From: Candidatus Gastranaerophilales bacterium
GTDB lineage: Bacteria; Cyanobacteriota; Vampirovibrionia; Gastranaerophilales; Gastranaerophilaceae
DNA length: 32,257 bases
Direction of reading: 5' to 3'
Assembly (NCBI GenBank): GCA_947624265.1
Contig: CANQJQ010000007.1
Location: 1 to 32,257 of the forward strand
Below the pieces are notes generated by a model. That model was not told where the DNA came from, ran no database searches, and was given only the letters and a program-made list of their open reading frames with translations. Below, in pieces: positions 1-7,557 of this stretch (within the stretch, counting starts at the first letter, position 1; each line of letters starts with the position of its first letter). A program made the translations under genes and the position numbers.

Positions 1-262
1 CATCTTGGAACCCAAACGCAATAGCAACAGGTCCTTTTAAAGTATCTGCAAGAATTTCAAAAGGTGTTCCTTTTGATGCTAATTTTGCCAAAGTATTTTT
101 AGTTACCATGTAGTCGCTATTTTCTTTTTGAAGGCTGCGGCGAAGATTTGTTATTTCTTCAACGGTCATCCCTCTGTATTCGGTAACTACTGCAACTTTA
201 GCCTTTGCAAAATTTTCTTTCATTGCTTCAACTTTTTCTTGTTTGAAGGCTTTTGTTGACAT
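1..262 (-). CDS. rplJ: 50S ribosomal protein L10, 5' part (cut by window edge)
   Basis: Reading the minus strand from the ATG at 262 gives MSTKAFKQEKVEAMKENFAK and continues through VAVVTEYRGMTVEEITNLRR to the window edge; the Y-R-G-(M/L)-T-V-E-E-(I/L)-(T)-x-L-R segment is the hallmark of L10. About 87 of the usual 165-175 residues are present, so the gene is partial and absent from the ORF track. L10 anchors the L7/L12 stalk on 23S rRNA. An AGGAG Shine-Dalgarno lies 7 nt before the ATG. rplL would be expected beyond the left edge. The long structured leader upstream fits L10-mediated autoregulation. Confidence 0.95.
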   Translation of the reverse strand, partial: MSTKAFKQEKVEAMKENFAKAKVAVVTEYRGMTVEEITNLRRSLQKENSDYMVTKNTLAKLASKGTPFEILADTLKGPVAIAFGFQD

Positions 263-299
263 TTTGTGCTCCTTATTGTTGTAATTATCGACCTATTTT

Positions 300-440
300 G
301 GCTTTCGCCCTGCGTAAACTAAAAAAGATTTACGCTTAACCGTAAATCCTCAACAATAATTATAAAAAACCAATCCAAATTGACTTATTTAATTTTGTTA
401 ATCCTCGGCGGGGTATTATTTTAAGGTGATTAATCCGATT
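300..440 (-). promoter_or_regulatory. Putative L10 leader upstream of rplJ
   Basis: The stretch upstream of rplJ has no ORF. Read on the minus strand it contains CCCGCCGAGGATTAAC; a conserved GCCGAGG core is a feature of the L10 leader RNA family that binds the L10-L12 complex and regulates the rplJL operon. The position directly before rplJ supports the call. I could not fold or score it, so the boundaries are approximate. Further upstream (467-523) are an 11-bp palindrome CTGATAATCAG and two copies of a roughly 20-bp unit (482-501 and 504-523) of unknown meaning. Confidence 0.6.
321..348 (-). terminator. Attenuator-like terminator hairpin in the rplJ leader
   Basis: On the minus strand an 8-bp perfect stem (GATTTACG / CGTAAATC, loop GTTAAG) is followed at once by six T. 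It lies between the putative L10 leader core and the rplJ ribosome-binding site, where an attenuator would sit. The 3' half of the stem can alternatively pair with a TTTACGC segment just downstream (positions 312-318). Confidence 0.65.
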
Positions 441-649
441 TTCTATTAATAAGACTGGCTGCTTACCTGATAATCAGACGGGCTTTCGCTTATAACCAAA
501 CCGACTTTTGTTTATAACCAAACGGGTTTTTATACAAGCTTTACGCCCCACCCCCTGCTGTCTACGGTTGTGAGTCTAGTTTATATAAAACATGATAAAA
601 AAGCAATACATTTTTTATAATTTATTAAAAAAATTAAATTATAAGCTAT

Positions 650-678
650 TTGCAAAGTTATATCTTATCTGATACAAT
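650..678 (+). promoter_or_regulatory. infC operon promoter
   Basis: TTGCAA, a 17-nt spacer and TACAAT with an extended TGA before the -10. The expected transcription start is near 685, about 24 nt before the infC start codon. Confidence 0.7.
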
Positions 679-708
679 GATAGCGTTATAAAATAGGAGG
701 ATAGAAAA

Positions 709-1230
709 ATTAGCAGAGATAATAACCAGCCTAATGCTTTATTAAACGGCAATATTAGAGCAAGAGAAGTCAGATTGATTGACGATGAAGGCACAAATCA
801 TGGTGTAGTAGCAACCTCAAAAGCTCTTTTAATGGCAGAAGACAAAGGTCTGGATTTAGTTGTTGTATCTCCTAATCAAGAACCTCCTGTCGCTAAAATC
901 TTGGATTACGGCAAGTATAAATATGAAATAGAAAAACGTGCAAAGGAATCTAAGAAAAAACAGCATACTGTTGAAATAAAAGAAGTTAAAGTCAGATATA
1001 AAATTGATGTAAATGATTATAATGTAAAAATTAACAGTATTAAAAAATTTATTGCAAAAGGAAATAAAGTAAAAGTTGTTGTTATGCTCAGAGGCAGAGA
1101 AATGCAGCACAGCCATTTGGCTTATGATTTAGCTAACAGATTTCTTACAGACTTAGAAGGTGAAAAAATGACTGTTGAGAAAAAACCTTCTATGGATGGC
1201 AGAAATGTTGTTACTATTTTGGCGCCATAA
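709..1230 (+). CDS. infC: Translation initiation factor IF-3, ATT start
   Basis: IF-3 binds the 30S subunit, prevents subunit joining and proofreads start-codon choice. The ORF track begins at the internal TTG at 775, but the conserved IF-3 N-terminus (NGNIRAREVRLIDDEGTNHG) extends in frame upstream. The only suitable start is ATT at 709, 8 nt after a perfect AGGAGG at 695-700, giving 173 residues, the family's normal size. The C-terminal domain with KVRYKIDVNDYNVKI and the MLRGREMQHSHLAYDL region is intact. An AUU start on infC is the classic basis for autoregulation, because IF-3 discriminates against its own non-canonical start. First gene of infC-rpmI-rplT. Confidence 0.95.
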   Translation: MSRDNNQPNALLNGNIRAREVRLIDDEGTNHGVVATSKALLMAEDKGLDLVVVSPNQEPPVAKILDYGKYKYEIEKRAKESKKKQHTVEIKEVKVRYKIDVNDYNVKINSIKKFIAKGNKVKVVVMLRGREMQHSHLAYDLANRFLTDLEGEKMTVEKKPSMDGRNVVTILAP

Positions 1231-1343
1231 TTGACGCTTGCATATAAACTTGTTTGTTTTAAAATAAATTTATAAGGTTTGAAAATGCGGAGGCATGTCG
1301 CATAATCGACCGTTTATAAGTCAATGAAAAAAGGAGAAAAACG
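1231..1343 (+). other. infC-rpmI intergenic leader, possible L20 control region
   Basis: A 113-nt gap inside a normally compact operon. It contains ATGCG...CGCAT (5-bp stem, 9-nt loop) flanked by two TTTATAAG segments. In some bacteria L20 represses rpmI-rplT translation by binding mRNA here or upstream of infC. I see only the gap and the small hairpin; the L20 link is inference from operon position. Confidence 0.3.
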
Positions 1344-1550
1344 ATGCCTAAAATGAAAACACACCGCAGCGGCGCTAAAAGGTATAAAATTACTGCCGGC
1401 GGTAAAATTTTAAGAAGACAAGCAGGTAAAGGCCACTTGCTCCAGCACAAAAGTGCTTCAAGAAAAAGAAAACTTTCTTCTATGGTTGAGGTTTCTGCAA
1501 CACACAGAAACTTGGTACTTAAAGAACTTCCTTATGCGAAGTGCAGGTAA
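1344..1550 (+). CDS. rpmI: 50S ribosomal protein L35
   Basis: The 68-residue basic protein MPKMKTHRSGAKRYKITAGG matches L35 throughout (K-x-K-T-H-x-x-x-A-K-R at the start, HLLQHKSASRKRKL in the middle). It is two to four residues longer than usual (KCR tail). AAGGAG lies just before the ATG. It sits 113 nt after infC and 28 nt before rplT in the usual order. The infC-rpmI gap may hold an L20-responsive RNA. Confidence 0.97.
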   Translation: MPKMKTHRSGAKRYKITAGGKILRRQAGKGHLLQHKSASRKRKLSSMVEVSATHRNLVLKELPYAKCR

Positions 1551-1578
1551 TTAGAATTTAAGAAGAAAGGAAATAATT

Positions 1579-1929
1579 ATGAGAGTTAAACGTGGTAACG
1601 TCTTAAGAAAAAGACATAAGAAAATTTTAAAATTAGCTAAAGGCTTTAAAGGCGCAAGAAGCAGAATATTTAAAGTAGCTAACACTGCTGTTATGAAAAA
1701 ACTTAAATATCAATACAGAGACAGACGTCATTTAAAAAGAAATATGCGCCGTCTTTGGATTGTAAGAATTAATGCTGCAGTCAGACAACATGGATTAAGC
1801 TATTCTAAGTTTATGAATGCTCTTAAAAGAACTAATGTTGTTGTTAACAGAAAAATGCTTGCAGATTTAGCCGTTAATGAGCCTGAGGCTTTCGCAATTG
1901 TTGTAGATGCTGCTAAATCAGTAAAATAA
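1579..1929 (+). CDS. rplT: 50S ribosomal protein L20
   Basis: A 116-residue, strongly basic protein starting [20 protein letters not shown]. The [31 protein letters not shown] stretch is the L20 signature; the globular C-terminal part ([20 protein letters not shown]) is complete. L20 is an early 50S assembly protein and in many bacteria the autoregulator of its operon. A GAAAGGAAA ribosome-binding site precedes the ATG. Last gene of the operon, followed by a strong terminator. Confidence 0.98.
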   Translation: MRVKRGNVLRKRHKKILKLAKGFKGARSRIFKVANTAVMKKLKYQYRDRRHLKRNMRRLWIVRINAAVRQHGLSYSKFMNALKRTNVVVNRKMLADLAVNEPEAFAIVVDAAKSVK

Positions 1930-1950
1930 CAACTTTAATTAAACAAAAAA

Positions 1951-1977
1951 AGTCCCTTTTTAAAGGGACTTTTTTGT
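1951..1977 (+). terminator. Rho-independent terminator after rplT
   Basis: Stem AGTCCCTTT / AAAGGGACT followed by a T run and preceded by an A run, 21 nt after the rplT stop. The A run means it could also work on the other strand. Confidence 0.9.
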
Positions 1978-2115
1978 TGTTAAGATTTTTAAATAAACAA
2001 ATGTAAATATATAAAAATTATATATGTTATATATAAATTATTTTGGGAATTTTAAATATATAAGCAATTTAACTTACTTATTTTCCTTCACTCCTTTTCT
2101 CCATAACAAGACTGT

Positions 2116-2138
2116 GGTCGCTACGCGACCTTTTTTTT
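2116..2138 (+). terminator. Terminator-like hairpin with no gene in front
   Basis: GGTCGC-TAC-GCGACC followed by eight T. It is a textbook terminator shape, but the preceding 140 nt hold no recognisable gene, so it may end a small RNA or act as a second terminator for the rplT transcript. Confidence 0.6.
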
Positions 2139-2141
2139 GCG

Positions 2142-2413
2142 CCGGCATAGCCGGTTTATGGTTTAGCTTGAATATAATAAGTCAGACTAAATATAAAGCT
2201 GCCGCTACAGCCCGGCATAGCCGGTTTATAGTTTGGCTCAAATATAATAGTTAGACCAATTTTGAAGCTGCCGCTGCAGCCCGGCATAGCCGGTTTATAG
2301 TTTGGTTTAATATAATAAGTTAGACCAAATATAAAGCTGCCGCTACAGCCCGGCATAGCCGATTTATAGTTTGGCTCGAATATAATGAGTTAGACTAACT
2401 ATAAAGCTATAAA
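2142..2413. repeat. Four tandem copies of a 69-70 bp unit
   Basis: Copies start at 2142, 2212, 2281 and 2350, with the last diverging near 2405. Each opens with the small hairpin CCGGCATAGCCGG (the fourth has CCGAT), then a GTTTRG segment, a TATAAT-containing AT stretch, TYAGACYAA and GCTGCCGCTRCAGC. The third copy can also pair TTTGGT with ACCAAA. The GC-rich hairpins stand out against the AT-rich flank. No coding sense is apparent; the gene-free 1930-2466 stretch is explained by this array plus the hairpins at 1951, 2116 and 2422. Confidence 0.9.
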
Positions 2414-2421
2414 TACAACAA

Positions 2422-2445
2422 TCCTTCCAAAATATTTTGGAAGGA
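2422..2445 (-). terminator. 24-bp perfect palindrome, probable terminator of the 88-aa gene
   Basis: TCCTTCCAAAAT pairs perfectly with ATTTTGGAAGGA. On the minus strand it lies 21 nt past the stop of the 88-aa gene and is followed by a T-rich TTGTTGTATTT. The T run is imperfect, so the call is moderate. Confidence 0.55.
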
Positions 2446-2466
2446 CAAAAATTATTTTATTTAAGA

Positions 2467-2733
2467 TTACATATCCATCGAAAAGGTTGTTGTAGGTTGA
2501 CCCTCTCGCATGACTTGCCCGAGCGTATATATTTGGGCTTGATATTTTTTTATTTCTCCTGCTATTTCGCCTGAAAAAACCCTGTCATTTTCTTCTAAAT
2601 AATCAACAAACGGATTTACGGTAATGTTTTCAAGTTCTTGTTTTGCAACTTTTTTAACTTCCTCAATGGTTTTTTTAGGAAGTGTAATATTTAATCCGAA
2701 CGGATTTTTTGATATGATTTGGTTATTGGGCAT
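2467..2733 (-). CDS. Small protein of unknown function (88 aa)
   Basis: I do not recognise this protein. It starts MPNNQIISKNPFGLNITLPK, is soluble-looking and weakly acidic, has no transmembrane segment and no cysteine, and ends GQPTTTFSMDM. The middle (KKTIEEVKKVAKQELENI) is a likely amphipathic helix. An AAAGGAA ribosome-binding site 5 nt before the ATG and the hairpin just after its stop favour a real gene. It is transcribed alone, divergent from the large membrane protein gene. Confidence 0.6.
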   Translation of the reverse strand: MPNNQIISKNPFGLNITLPKKTIEEVKKVAKQELENITVNPFVDYLEENDRVFSGEIAGEIKKYQAQIYTLGQVMREGQPTTTFSMDM

Positions 2734-2941
2734 AGTAATTCCTTTTATATTCTGTATATCGGAATAATTTAATTAAACTTTAATGTTTTACCTGATTATG
2801 TAAACAAAATATAAAGTAATGTTACGGTAATATTTTTTTGATAAAATAAAAAACGGCAAAATTTTAGTGTAACAAAATTTATGGCATGGTAGCAAAAAAA
2901 ATTTTGACATACATTAAGATTAGAGAAAAGATAAGTAGTAT

Positions 2942-4591
2942 ATGATAACAAAAGTAGATAATTCTTTAATACCAAGACAATTAGCCGAAAAAAATATTAA
3001 AGAAAACCAAAGTTTTAAAGGGATACCGGTTCCTGTTTTAGGCGGGTTACGTGCCTTAAATAACAGTCCGGCTATTGGTGCTTGCGCTGTCGATTTATGT
3101 TCTATGGTTATTCCGAGAACTGTAATTGAAATGAAGAATAGAGGCAAGCAATCAGGGATTGAAACATTTTTCAGAGAAGGGACAAGTTGTTTTATCCATG
3201 CTTGTGTAGGTTTAATCGGTTTAGGTGCAGCTACTTTAGTTTCAGGTAAGTTTAATAAGAATTTTAATATAAAAGCCCAAAATATTTTTGCAAGTGCAGA
3301 TACAATAAAAAATATGTCTAATTTATGGCAGGGTGCTAACGGGCAAACTAAACAATATTTTGAAGGTTTTGTTCAAAGTATAAAAGGTCTTAACGGACAG
3401 GCATGGAATAGTGTTTCCGCTGAGGCAAAAGGCGAAATTGTTGACGGTTTGGTAGCATTATCCGATAAAATGAAGCAGGTTTCCTTAACGAAAGGCGATG
3501 CAAAAGTAAAATTAGCTAAAGAAGCTAAAGAATTAAAAACTTTAATTATTTCTAAAATTACTAAAGACACAGGGGCTCAAGCTTCTTTTAAATTAAAAAC
3601 GGCACAAGAAGGAGTTAAAGAGGTTTCTTCAAGTTTATCCGAACTTGTTGATAATGCTGTTTCTCTTTCTAATTCTTTTAAAGGTAAATCACTTGATTCA
3701 ATCGGTTCCTTTGCGAAAGCGCTTACAAAAAATAAAACAGTTTCAACTGTTTTAGGGTTGGGTATTTGTGCTGCTTTATGTATGTCAGTACAGCCTATTA
3801 ACAGGTGGTTAACAAAAAAACGTACAGGTAAAGACGGTTTTGTTGGTGTTGAAAATAAACAAAGCGATAAATCTAAAGGATTTAAAAGAGCTAAAACAGC
3901 TTTAGGTATTGCGTTCCCGTTACTTGCCATAAGAACGATAGGAAAACCTTCAAATCTGATTTCAAATGTTCAATTTAACAGTAAAATTCCTTCGATTAAT
4001 CAATTTAAATTACTTTACGGACTTACAATCGGCTCAAGATTTATGTCGGCAAGAGACAGCAATGAACTTAGAGAATCCGTAATAAAAGATACTTTAGGAT
4101 TTACAAACTGGCTGATTCTTGGCGGTATGGTTTCTAAACTTACGGCAAGAGCTTGGGGTGGAAAAGAGCTTATTAATAATCCTATTGCTCAAGACGGTGC
4201 AAAAAAAGGTGCTAAGTATGCGTTTAACTGGCTGACGAAAGCTTCTGTTAAATCTTTTGATGAAGTACTTTTACCTAAGGCTAAAGATATAGCTAAAGAT
4301 GGTAAAATGCTGAAATTCTCTGAAATGTTTAAAAATGCCGCACCGGATGTTAAAAAGAAAATATTTAAGCTGGCGGGTTCTCAAATCGCAGGTTATTTAT
4401 ATTCGGGTATTGTTTTAGGTGTGGGTATTGCTAAGCTGAATATATTTATTACAAAGCAGGTTCAGGCAAAAAGAGATGCTAAAGAACAAATGGTTAAAAA
4501 GGTTACAGCTCCTGCTTTTGACAAAATTGATTTAGAATATATTAACAAAATGGATAATAAATCTAATTCGGTGTTCAAAGATTTTAATTAA
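2942..4591 (+). CDS. Large unknown membrane-associated protein (549 aa) with N-terminal FKG motif
   Basis: I do not recognise a named family. Visible features: an N-terminal NQSFKGIPVP segment with a second SFKG inside; hydrophobic stretches near residues 75-105 (ACVGLIGLGAATLVSG), 270-290 (VSTVLGLGICAALCMSV), 320-335 (AFPLLAIRTIG), 385-400 and 485-505 (IAGYLYSGIVLGVGIAKL); and a lysine/alanine-rich middle (residues 150-260) that looks helical or coiled. There is no classical signal peptide. No Shine-Dalgarno is visible before the ATG; TTGACA at 2904-2909 is a good -35, but the -10 (AAAGAT at 17 nt or GATAAG at 20 nt) is poor. It lies 17 nt before the CCA-adding enzyme gene. Possibly a lineage-specific envelope protein. 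Confidence 0.75.
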   Translation: MITKVDNSLIPRQLAEKNIKENQSFKGIPVPVLGGLRALNNSPAIGACAVDLCSMVIPRTVIEMKNRGKQSGIETFFREGTSCFIHACVGLIGLGAATLVSGKFNKNFNIKAQNIFASADTIKNMSNLWQGANGQTKQYFEGFVQSIKGLNGQAWNSVSAEAKGEIVDGLVALSDKMKQVSLTKGDAKVKLAKEAKELKTLIISKITKDTGAQASFKLKTAQEGVKEVSSSLSELVDNAVSLSNSFKGKSLDSIGSFAKALTKNKTVSTVLGLGICAALCMSVQPINRWLTKKRTGKDGFVGVENKQSDKSKGFKRAKTALGIAFPLLAIRTIGKPSNLISNVQFNSKIPSINQFKLLYGLTIGSRFMSARDSNELRESVIKDTLGFTNWLILGGMVSKLTARAWGGKELINNPIAQDGAKKGAKYAFNWLTKASVKSFDEVLLPKAKDIAKDGKMLKFSEMFKNAAPDVKKKIFKLAGSQIAGYLYSGIVLGVGIAKLNIFITKQVQAKRDAKEQMVKKVTAPAFDKIDLEYINKMDNKSNSVFKDFN

Positions 4592-4602
4592 TTTGTTATA
4601 AT
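4574..4602 (+). promoter_or_regulatory. Promoter of the cca-like gene, predicts a leaderless mRNA
   Basis: TTCAAA, 17 nt, TATAAT with an extended TGT. The -10 ends 6 nt before the ATG at 4609, so the start site would fall at or next to the A of ATG. No Shine-Dalgarno is present. Confidence 0.6.
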
Positions 4603-4608
4603 TCCGTA

Positions 4609-5808
4609 ATGGGTATTTTATTAGAAAAAAAATTTAAAAAATTTATTCCCGAACTTTATAAGTCTGTTATTGATAGTGCGGTTGATGTTGCGCAGCAGAA
4701 TAATATTAAATTATATTTAATTGGCGGAGCCGTCAGAGATTTAATTTTGGGTAATCCGTTTAAAGATATTGATATTACGGTTGAAGCTGATGCAATAAAT
4801 TTTGCAAATGTTTTAAAAAGCCAATTAAATTGTAAAATTATTTCGGTTCAAGAAAATCTTAGAACTGCAAAAATTGAATTTGGTAACGGAGTACAAATTG
4901 ATTTCGCTTCTACCAGACAAGAAAAATATATTGCTTCGGGTGTTTTACCTGTTGCTTTTAATTTTGGTTGTGAACTTGAAAAAGATGTAAAAAGACGTGA
5001 TTTTACTATAAATACTTTAGCCTTTTTATTAAACGGAGTTGATAAATATAAGTTGATAGACTATTGCGAAGGATTTGCCGATTTAAAAAGCGGAAAAATT
5101 AAAATTTTACATTCAAAAAGTTTTATTGATGATCCTTCAAGAATAATTAGGGCTTTAAAATTCATGGTCAGATTGGATTTTAAACTTGACAGTAATACTC
5201 AAAAATTAATGAAGGATTATTTATCCGAACCATTGAAAAAAATTCCGCTTGAACGTGTCAAAAATGAGTTGTTTCAGTATTTTGAAATACCAAAAAAAGG
5301 ATTGTATAAGTATATTATTGATTATAAAGTATATAAATTATTTGGGAATAATCCTATTACTAAATTTGAAGAAAAGGATTTAAGTAATTTTAAAAATGAA
5401 GAATTACAATTTATTTATTTTGCTTTTCTTGTTTTAAATTCCGAATATGAAGAGGAAAGATTTAACTTAACTTCACGCGAAAGAAAAATTTTAGATGAAA
5501 TAAAGCAGCTTTTGGCTAATGATATTCAAGTAAAAGATGATTTTGAAATTTATAAAAAATATAATCAAAAACAAGAACTTGCCATAAAAATATATTATTT
5601 AATAACAAAAGATGAAACAGTAATAAGATATAGTAATGTTTTATCGGCTGTAAAAGTATTAATAAACGGAGATGACCTTATAAAGTTAGGATTAAAGCCT
5701 TCAAAAGATTTTTCTTTAATATTTGAAGCTGTTTTAAAAGAAAAGCTTAAAGGGAAAATAAAATCAAAAGAAGAAGAAATTAATTTTGCAAAAAAATGGA
5801 GCAGATAA
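4609..5808 (+). CDS. cca: CCA-adding enzyme / poly(A) polymerase family nucleotidyltransferase
   Basis: A class II tRNA nucleotidyltransferase-like protein of 399 residues. The head domain carries LIGGAVRD (residues 37-44) and the catalytic carboxylates KDIDIT (about 52-57); RRDFTINTLAF (about 129) is the ribose/base-recognition motif and DDPSRIIRALKF (about 174) follows, with ERVKNEL in the neck. The family adds CCA to tRNA 3' ends or poly(A) to RNA; sequence alone does not separate CCA-, A- or CC-adding forms. The C-terminal part is shorter than in HD-containing homologs and no HD motif is seen. It is convergent with metK across a shared hairpin that includes its own stop codon. Confidence 0.88.
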   Translation: MGILLEKKFKKFIPELYKSVIDSAVDVAQQNNIKLYLIGGAVRDLILGNPFKDIDITVEADAINFANVLKSQLNCKIISVQENLRTAKIEFGNGVQIDFASTRQEKYIASGVLPVAFNFGCELEKDVKRRDFTINTLAFLLNGVDKYKLIDYCEGFADLKSGKIKILHSKSFIDDPSRIIRALKFMVRLDFKLDSNTQKLMKDYLSEPLKKIPLERVKNELFQYFEIPKKGLYKYIIDYKVYKLFGNNPITKFEEKDLSNFKNEELQFIYFAFLVLNSEYEEERFNLTSRERKILDEIKQLLANDIQVKDDFEIYKKYNQKQELAIKIYYLITKDETVIRYSNVLSAVKVLINGDDLIKLGLKPSKDFSLIFEAVLKEKLKGKIKSKEEEINFAKKWSR

Positions 5809-5829
5809 ATTCTGCTCCATTTAAATTTT
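5789..5829. terminator. Bidirectional terminator between cca and metK
   Basis: A perfect 10-bp stem (ATGGAGCAGA / TCTGCTCCAT) with loop TAAAT. The cca stop codon TAA is in the loop, so the last codons of cca double as the terminator stem. An A run precedes and a T-rich tract follows, giving U-tracts on both strands. Confidence 0.85.
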
Positions 5830-5832
5830 TTA

Positions 5833-7104
5833 TTAAACATTTGCGTTCATACATAATGCTTGTTCTTTAAGCAATTGAGCTTTATCGGTATGCTCCCACG
5901 GAACATCAAAATCAGTTCTGCCCAAATGACCGTATGCCGCAAGTCTTTGATAGAATTTACCGCCGTTTTTCTTTGGTAAGTTTCTTAAGTCAAATTGATT
6001 AATAATAGCGATAGGTCTTAAATCAAAGTTGTCTTGGACAAGTTTCATAATGTGGTCGTCAGAAATTTTGCCCGTGCCGAATGTTTCAACAAAAATGGAA
6101 ACAGGCTGAGCTACACCGATGGCATAAGCAAGTTCTATTTCGCATTTATCAGCTAAGCCTGCCGCTACTATGTTTTTAGCAACATATCTTGCTGCGTATG
6201 CTGCAGAACGGTCAACTTTTGTCGGGTCTTTACCTGAAAATGCACCGCCGCCGTGTCTTGAATAACCGCCATATGTATCTACTATTATTTTTCTGCCCGT
6301 TAAGCCTGCATCTCCCTGAGGACCTCCTATTACAAATCTTCCTGAAGGATTAATTAAGTATTTTGTTGAGCTGTCAGGTTTTAGCTGTTCTTTTTCAAAT
6401 ACATAATTAATTACATGCTTAATCATGTCATTTTTTATTGTTTCCTGAATAATTTTATTATCGCTTGACCCGTTGATAACTTCATCATGCTGGGTTGAAA
6501 TAACAATGGTGTCAATTCTTACGGGTTTATCATTTTCATATTCAACGGTAACCTGAGATTTGCCGTCAGGACGAAGGTAGTCTAAAATTCCTTGTTTTCT
6601 TACCTGAGCAAGTCTGTATGATAATTTATGAGCTAAACTGATAGGTAATGGCATTAATTCAGGTGTTTCGTTGCAGGCAAATCCGAACATAATACCCTGA
6701 TCGCCGGCTCCGATATTATTTGTTTCATCTGCTGAGGTTGATGCATTATTATCTCTTGTTTCAAAAGCTTTGTTAACTCCGCCTGCTATATCGGTTGATT
6801 GTTCATCTATACTTGTTATAACTGCGCAGGTTTTACTGTCAAATCCTCCTGAAGATTTCCCTGTATAACCTATGTTTTCTATTGTTGTTCTAACTACATG
6901 CGGAATATCAACATAACAAGATGAAGTTATTTCTCCCGCAACCAAAACCATACCTGTTGTAACAGATGTTTCTGCCGCAACTCTTGATTTTGAATCTTGT
7001 GTTAAAAATTCATCCAAAATAGCATCGGATATTTGATCGCAAACTTTGTCAGGATGACCTTCCGTTACGGATTCTGATGTAAATAAATATTTTTTTGAAC
7101 TCAT
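5833..7104 (-). CDS. metK: S-adenosylmethionine synthetase
   Basis: MetK makes SAM from methionine and ATP in the cytosol. [20 protein letters not shown] at the N-terminus carries the catalytic His/Asp; [16 protein letters not shown] is the adenosine-binding signature, [20 protein letters not shown] the triphosphate loop, and [17 protein letters not shown] is near the C-terminus. At 423 residues it is longer than the usual 380-400. A weak GAGAG precedes the ATG. It has its own promoter after the rpsO terminator. I saw no SAM riboswitch in the roughly 35-nt leader. SAM is the cosubstrate of the two radical SAM proteins in this window. Confidence 0.98.
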   Translation of the reverse strand: MSSKKYLFTSESVTEGHPDKVCDQISDAILDEFLTQDSKSRVAAETSVTTGMVLVAGEITSSCYVDIPHVVRTTIENIGYTGKSSGGFDSKTCAVITSIDEQSTDIAGGVNKAFETRDNNASTSADETNNIGAGDQGIMFGFACNETPELMPLPISLAHKLSYRLAQVRKQGILDYLRPDGKSQVTVEYENDKPVRIDTIVISTQHDEVINGSSDNKIIQETIKNDMIKHVINYVFEKEQLKPDSSTKYLINPSGRFVIGGPQGDAGLTGRKIIVDTYGGYSRHGGGAFSGKDPTKVDRSAAYAARYVAKNIVAAGLADKCEIELAYAIGVAQPVSIFVETFGTGKISDDHIMKLVQDNFDLRPIAIINQFDLRNLPKKNGGKFYQRLAAYGHLGRTDFDVPWEHTDKAQLLKEQALCMNANV

Positions 7105-7144
7105 ATTCGGCTCTCTTTCATGACCTTTTATACTACTTTTATAA

Positions 7145-7173
7145 ATTTTACTTTTAAAATATTATCAAGTCAA
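7145..7173 (-). promoter_or_regulatory. metK promoter
   Basis: On the minus strand TTGACT, 17 nt, TAAAAT; start site expected near 7138, giving a leader of about 35 nt. Confidence 0.65.
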
Positions 7174-7185
7174 ATTAAAAGCTAT

Positions 7186-7217
7186 AAAAAAAAACCGCGA
7201 TTTCCGCGGTTTTTTTT
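7186..7217 (-). terminator. Terminator after rpsO
   Basis: Stem AAAACCGCG / CGCGGTTTT with a 5-nt loop, flanked by A and T runs on both sides; it lies 12 nt past the rpsO stop and insulates metK. Confidence 0.92.
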
Positions 7218-7229
7218 ATTTGGGTTAAA

Positions 7230-7505
7230 CTATTTTGCTTCTCTTATTTTGAGTGCTTTAATTAATTTTCTGTAATCATCAAGATTTCTTTCTTTTAAGT
7301 ATGACAGAAGTCTTTTTCTTTTTCCTACCATCATTAAAAGACCGCGTCTGCCTTGAAAATCTTTTGGATTAGATTTTAAGTGTTCGGTTAATTCTGTAAT
7401 TTTTTCTGTTAATAAAGCGATTTGGGTTTCTACGCTTCCTGTATCTTGGGCATTTTTACCGTATTTTTCAACGATTTTTGCTTTGTTCTTTAAATTTATT
7501 GCCAT
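7230..7505 (-). CDS. rpsO: 30S ribosomal protein S15
   Basis: S15 is a primary 16S-binding protein of the 30S platform. The true start is the ATG at 7505 ([18 protein letters not shown]), giving 91 residues; the ORF track's 27-residue extension runs through the promoter and has no family similarity. [45 protein letters not shown] and [14 protein letters not shown] are the S15 signature blocks. An AAGGAAAAGAG ribosome-binding region precedes the ATG. S15 often represses its own mRNA; a small hairpin sits in this leader. Confidence 0.97.
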   Translation of the reverse strand: MAINLKNKAKIVEKYGKNAQDTGSVETQIALLTEKITELTEHLKSNPKDFQGRRGLLMMVGKRKRLLSYLKERNLDDYRKLIKALKIREAK

Positions 7506-7528
7506 TCTCTTTTCCTTTTTTATTATGT

Positions 7529-7548
7529 GACTTGGTGGTGGGTAAGTC
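7529..7548 (-). promoter_or_regulatory. Small hairpin in rpsO leader
   Basis: On the minus strand GACTT-ACCCACCACC-AAGTC forms a 5-bp stem with a C/A-only 10-nt loop, 24 nt upstream of the rpsO ATG. It could be part of an S15-responsive element; the link is inference. Confidence 0.35.
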
Positions 7549-7557
7549 TTTTGCATT

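Noticed and set aside
775-777. TTG at 775 as infC start (ORF track)
   Set aside because: It would remove the conserved IF-3 N-terminus; AGGAGG and the family length point to ATT at 709.
2024-2254. 76-aa plus-strand ORF
   Set aside because: It runs through the orphan terminator and the tandem repeats, with no ribosome-binding site.
2156-2356. 66-aa ORF on the minus strand made of repeated MPGCSGSF units
   Set aside because: It follows from the tandem DNA array: a 69-bp period keeps the frame open. There is no ribosome-binding site and the last copy diverges freely.
7105-7140. SAM riboswitch before metK
   Set aside because: The leader from the predicted start site is about 35 nt, too short, with no matching structure.
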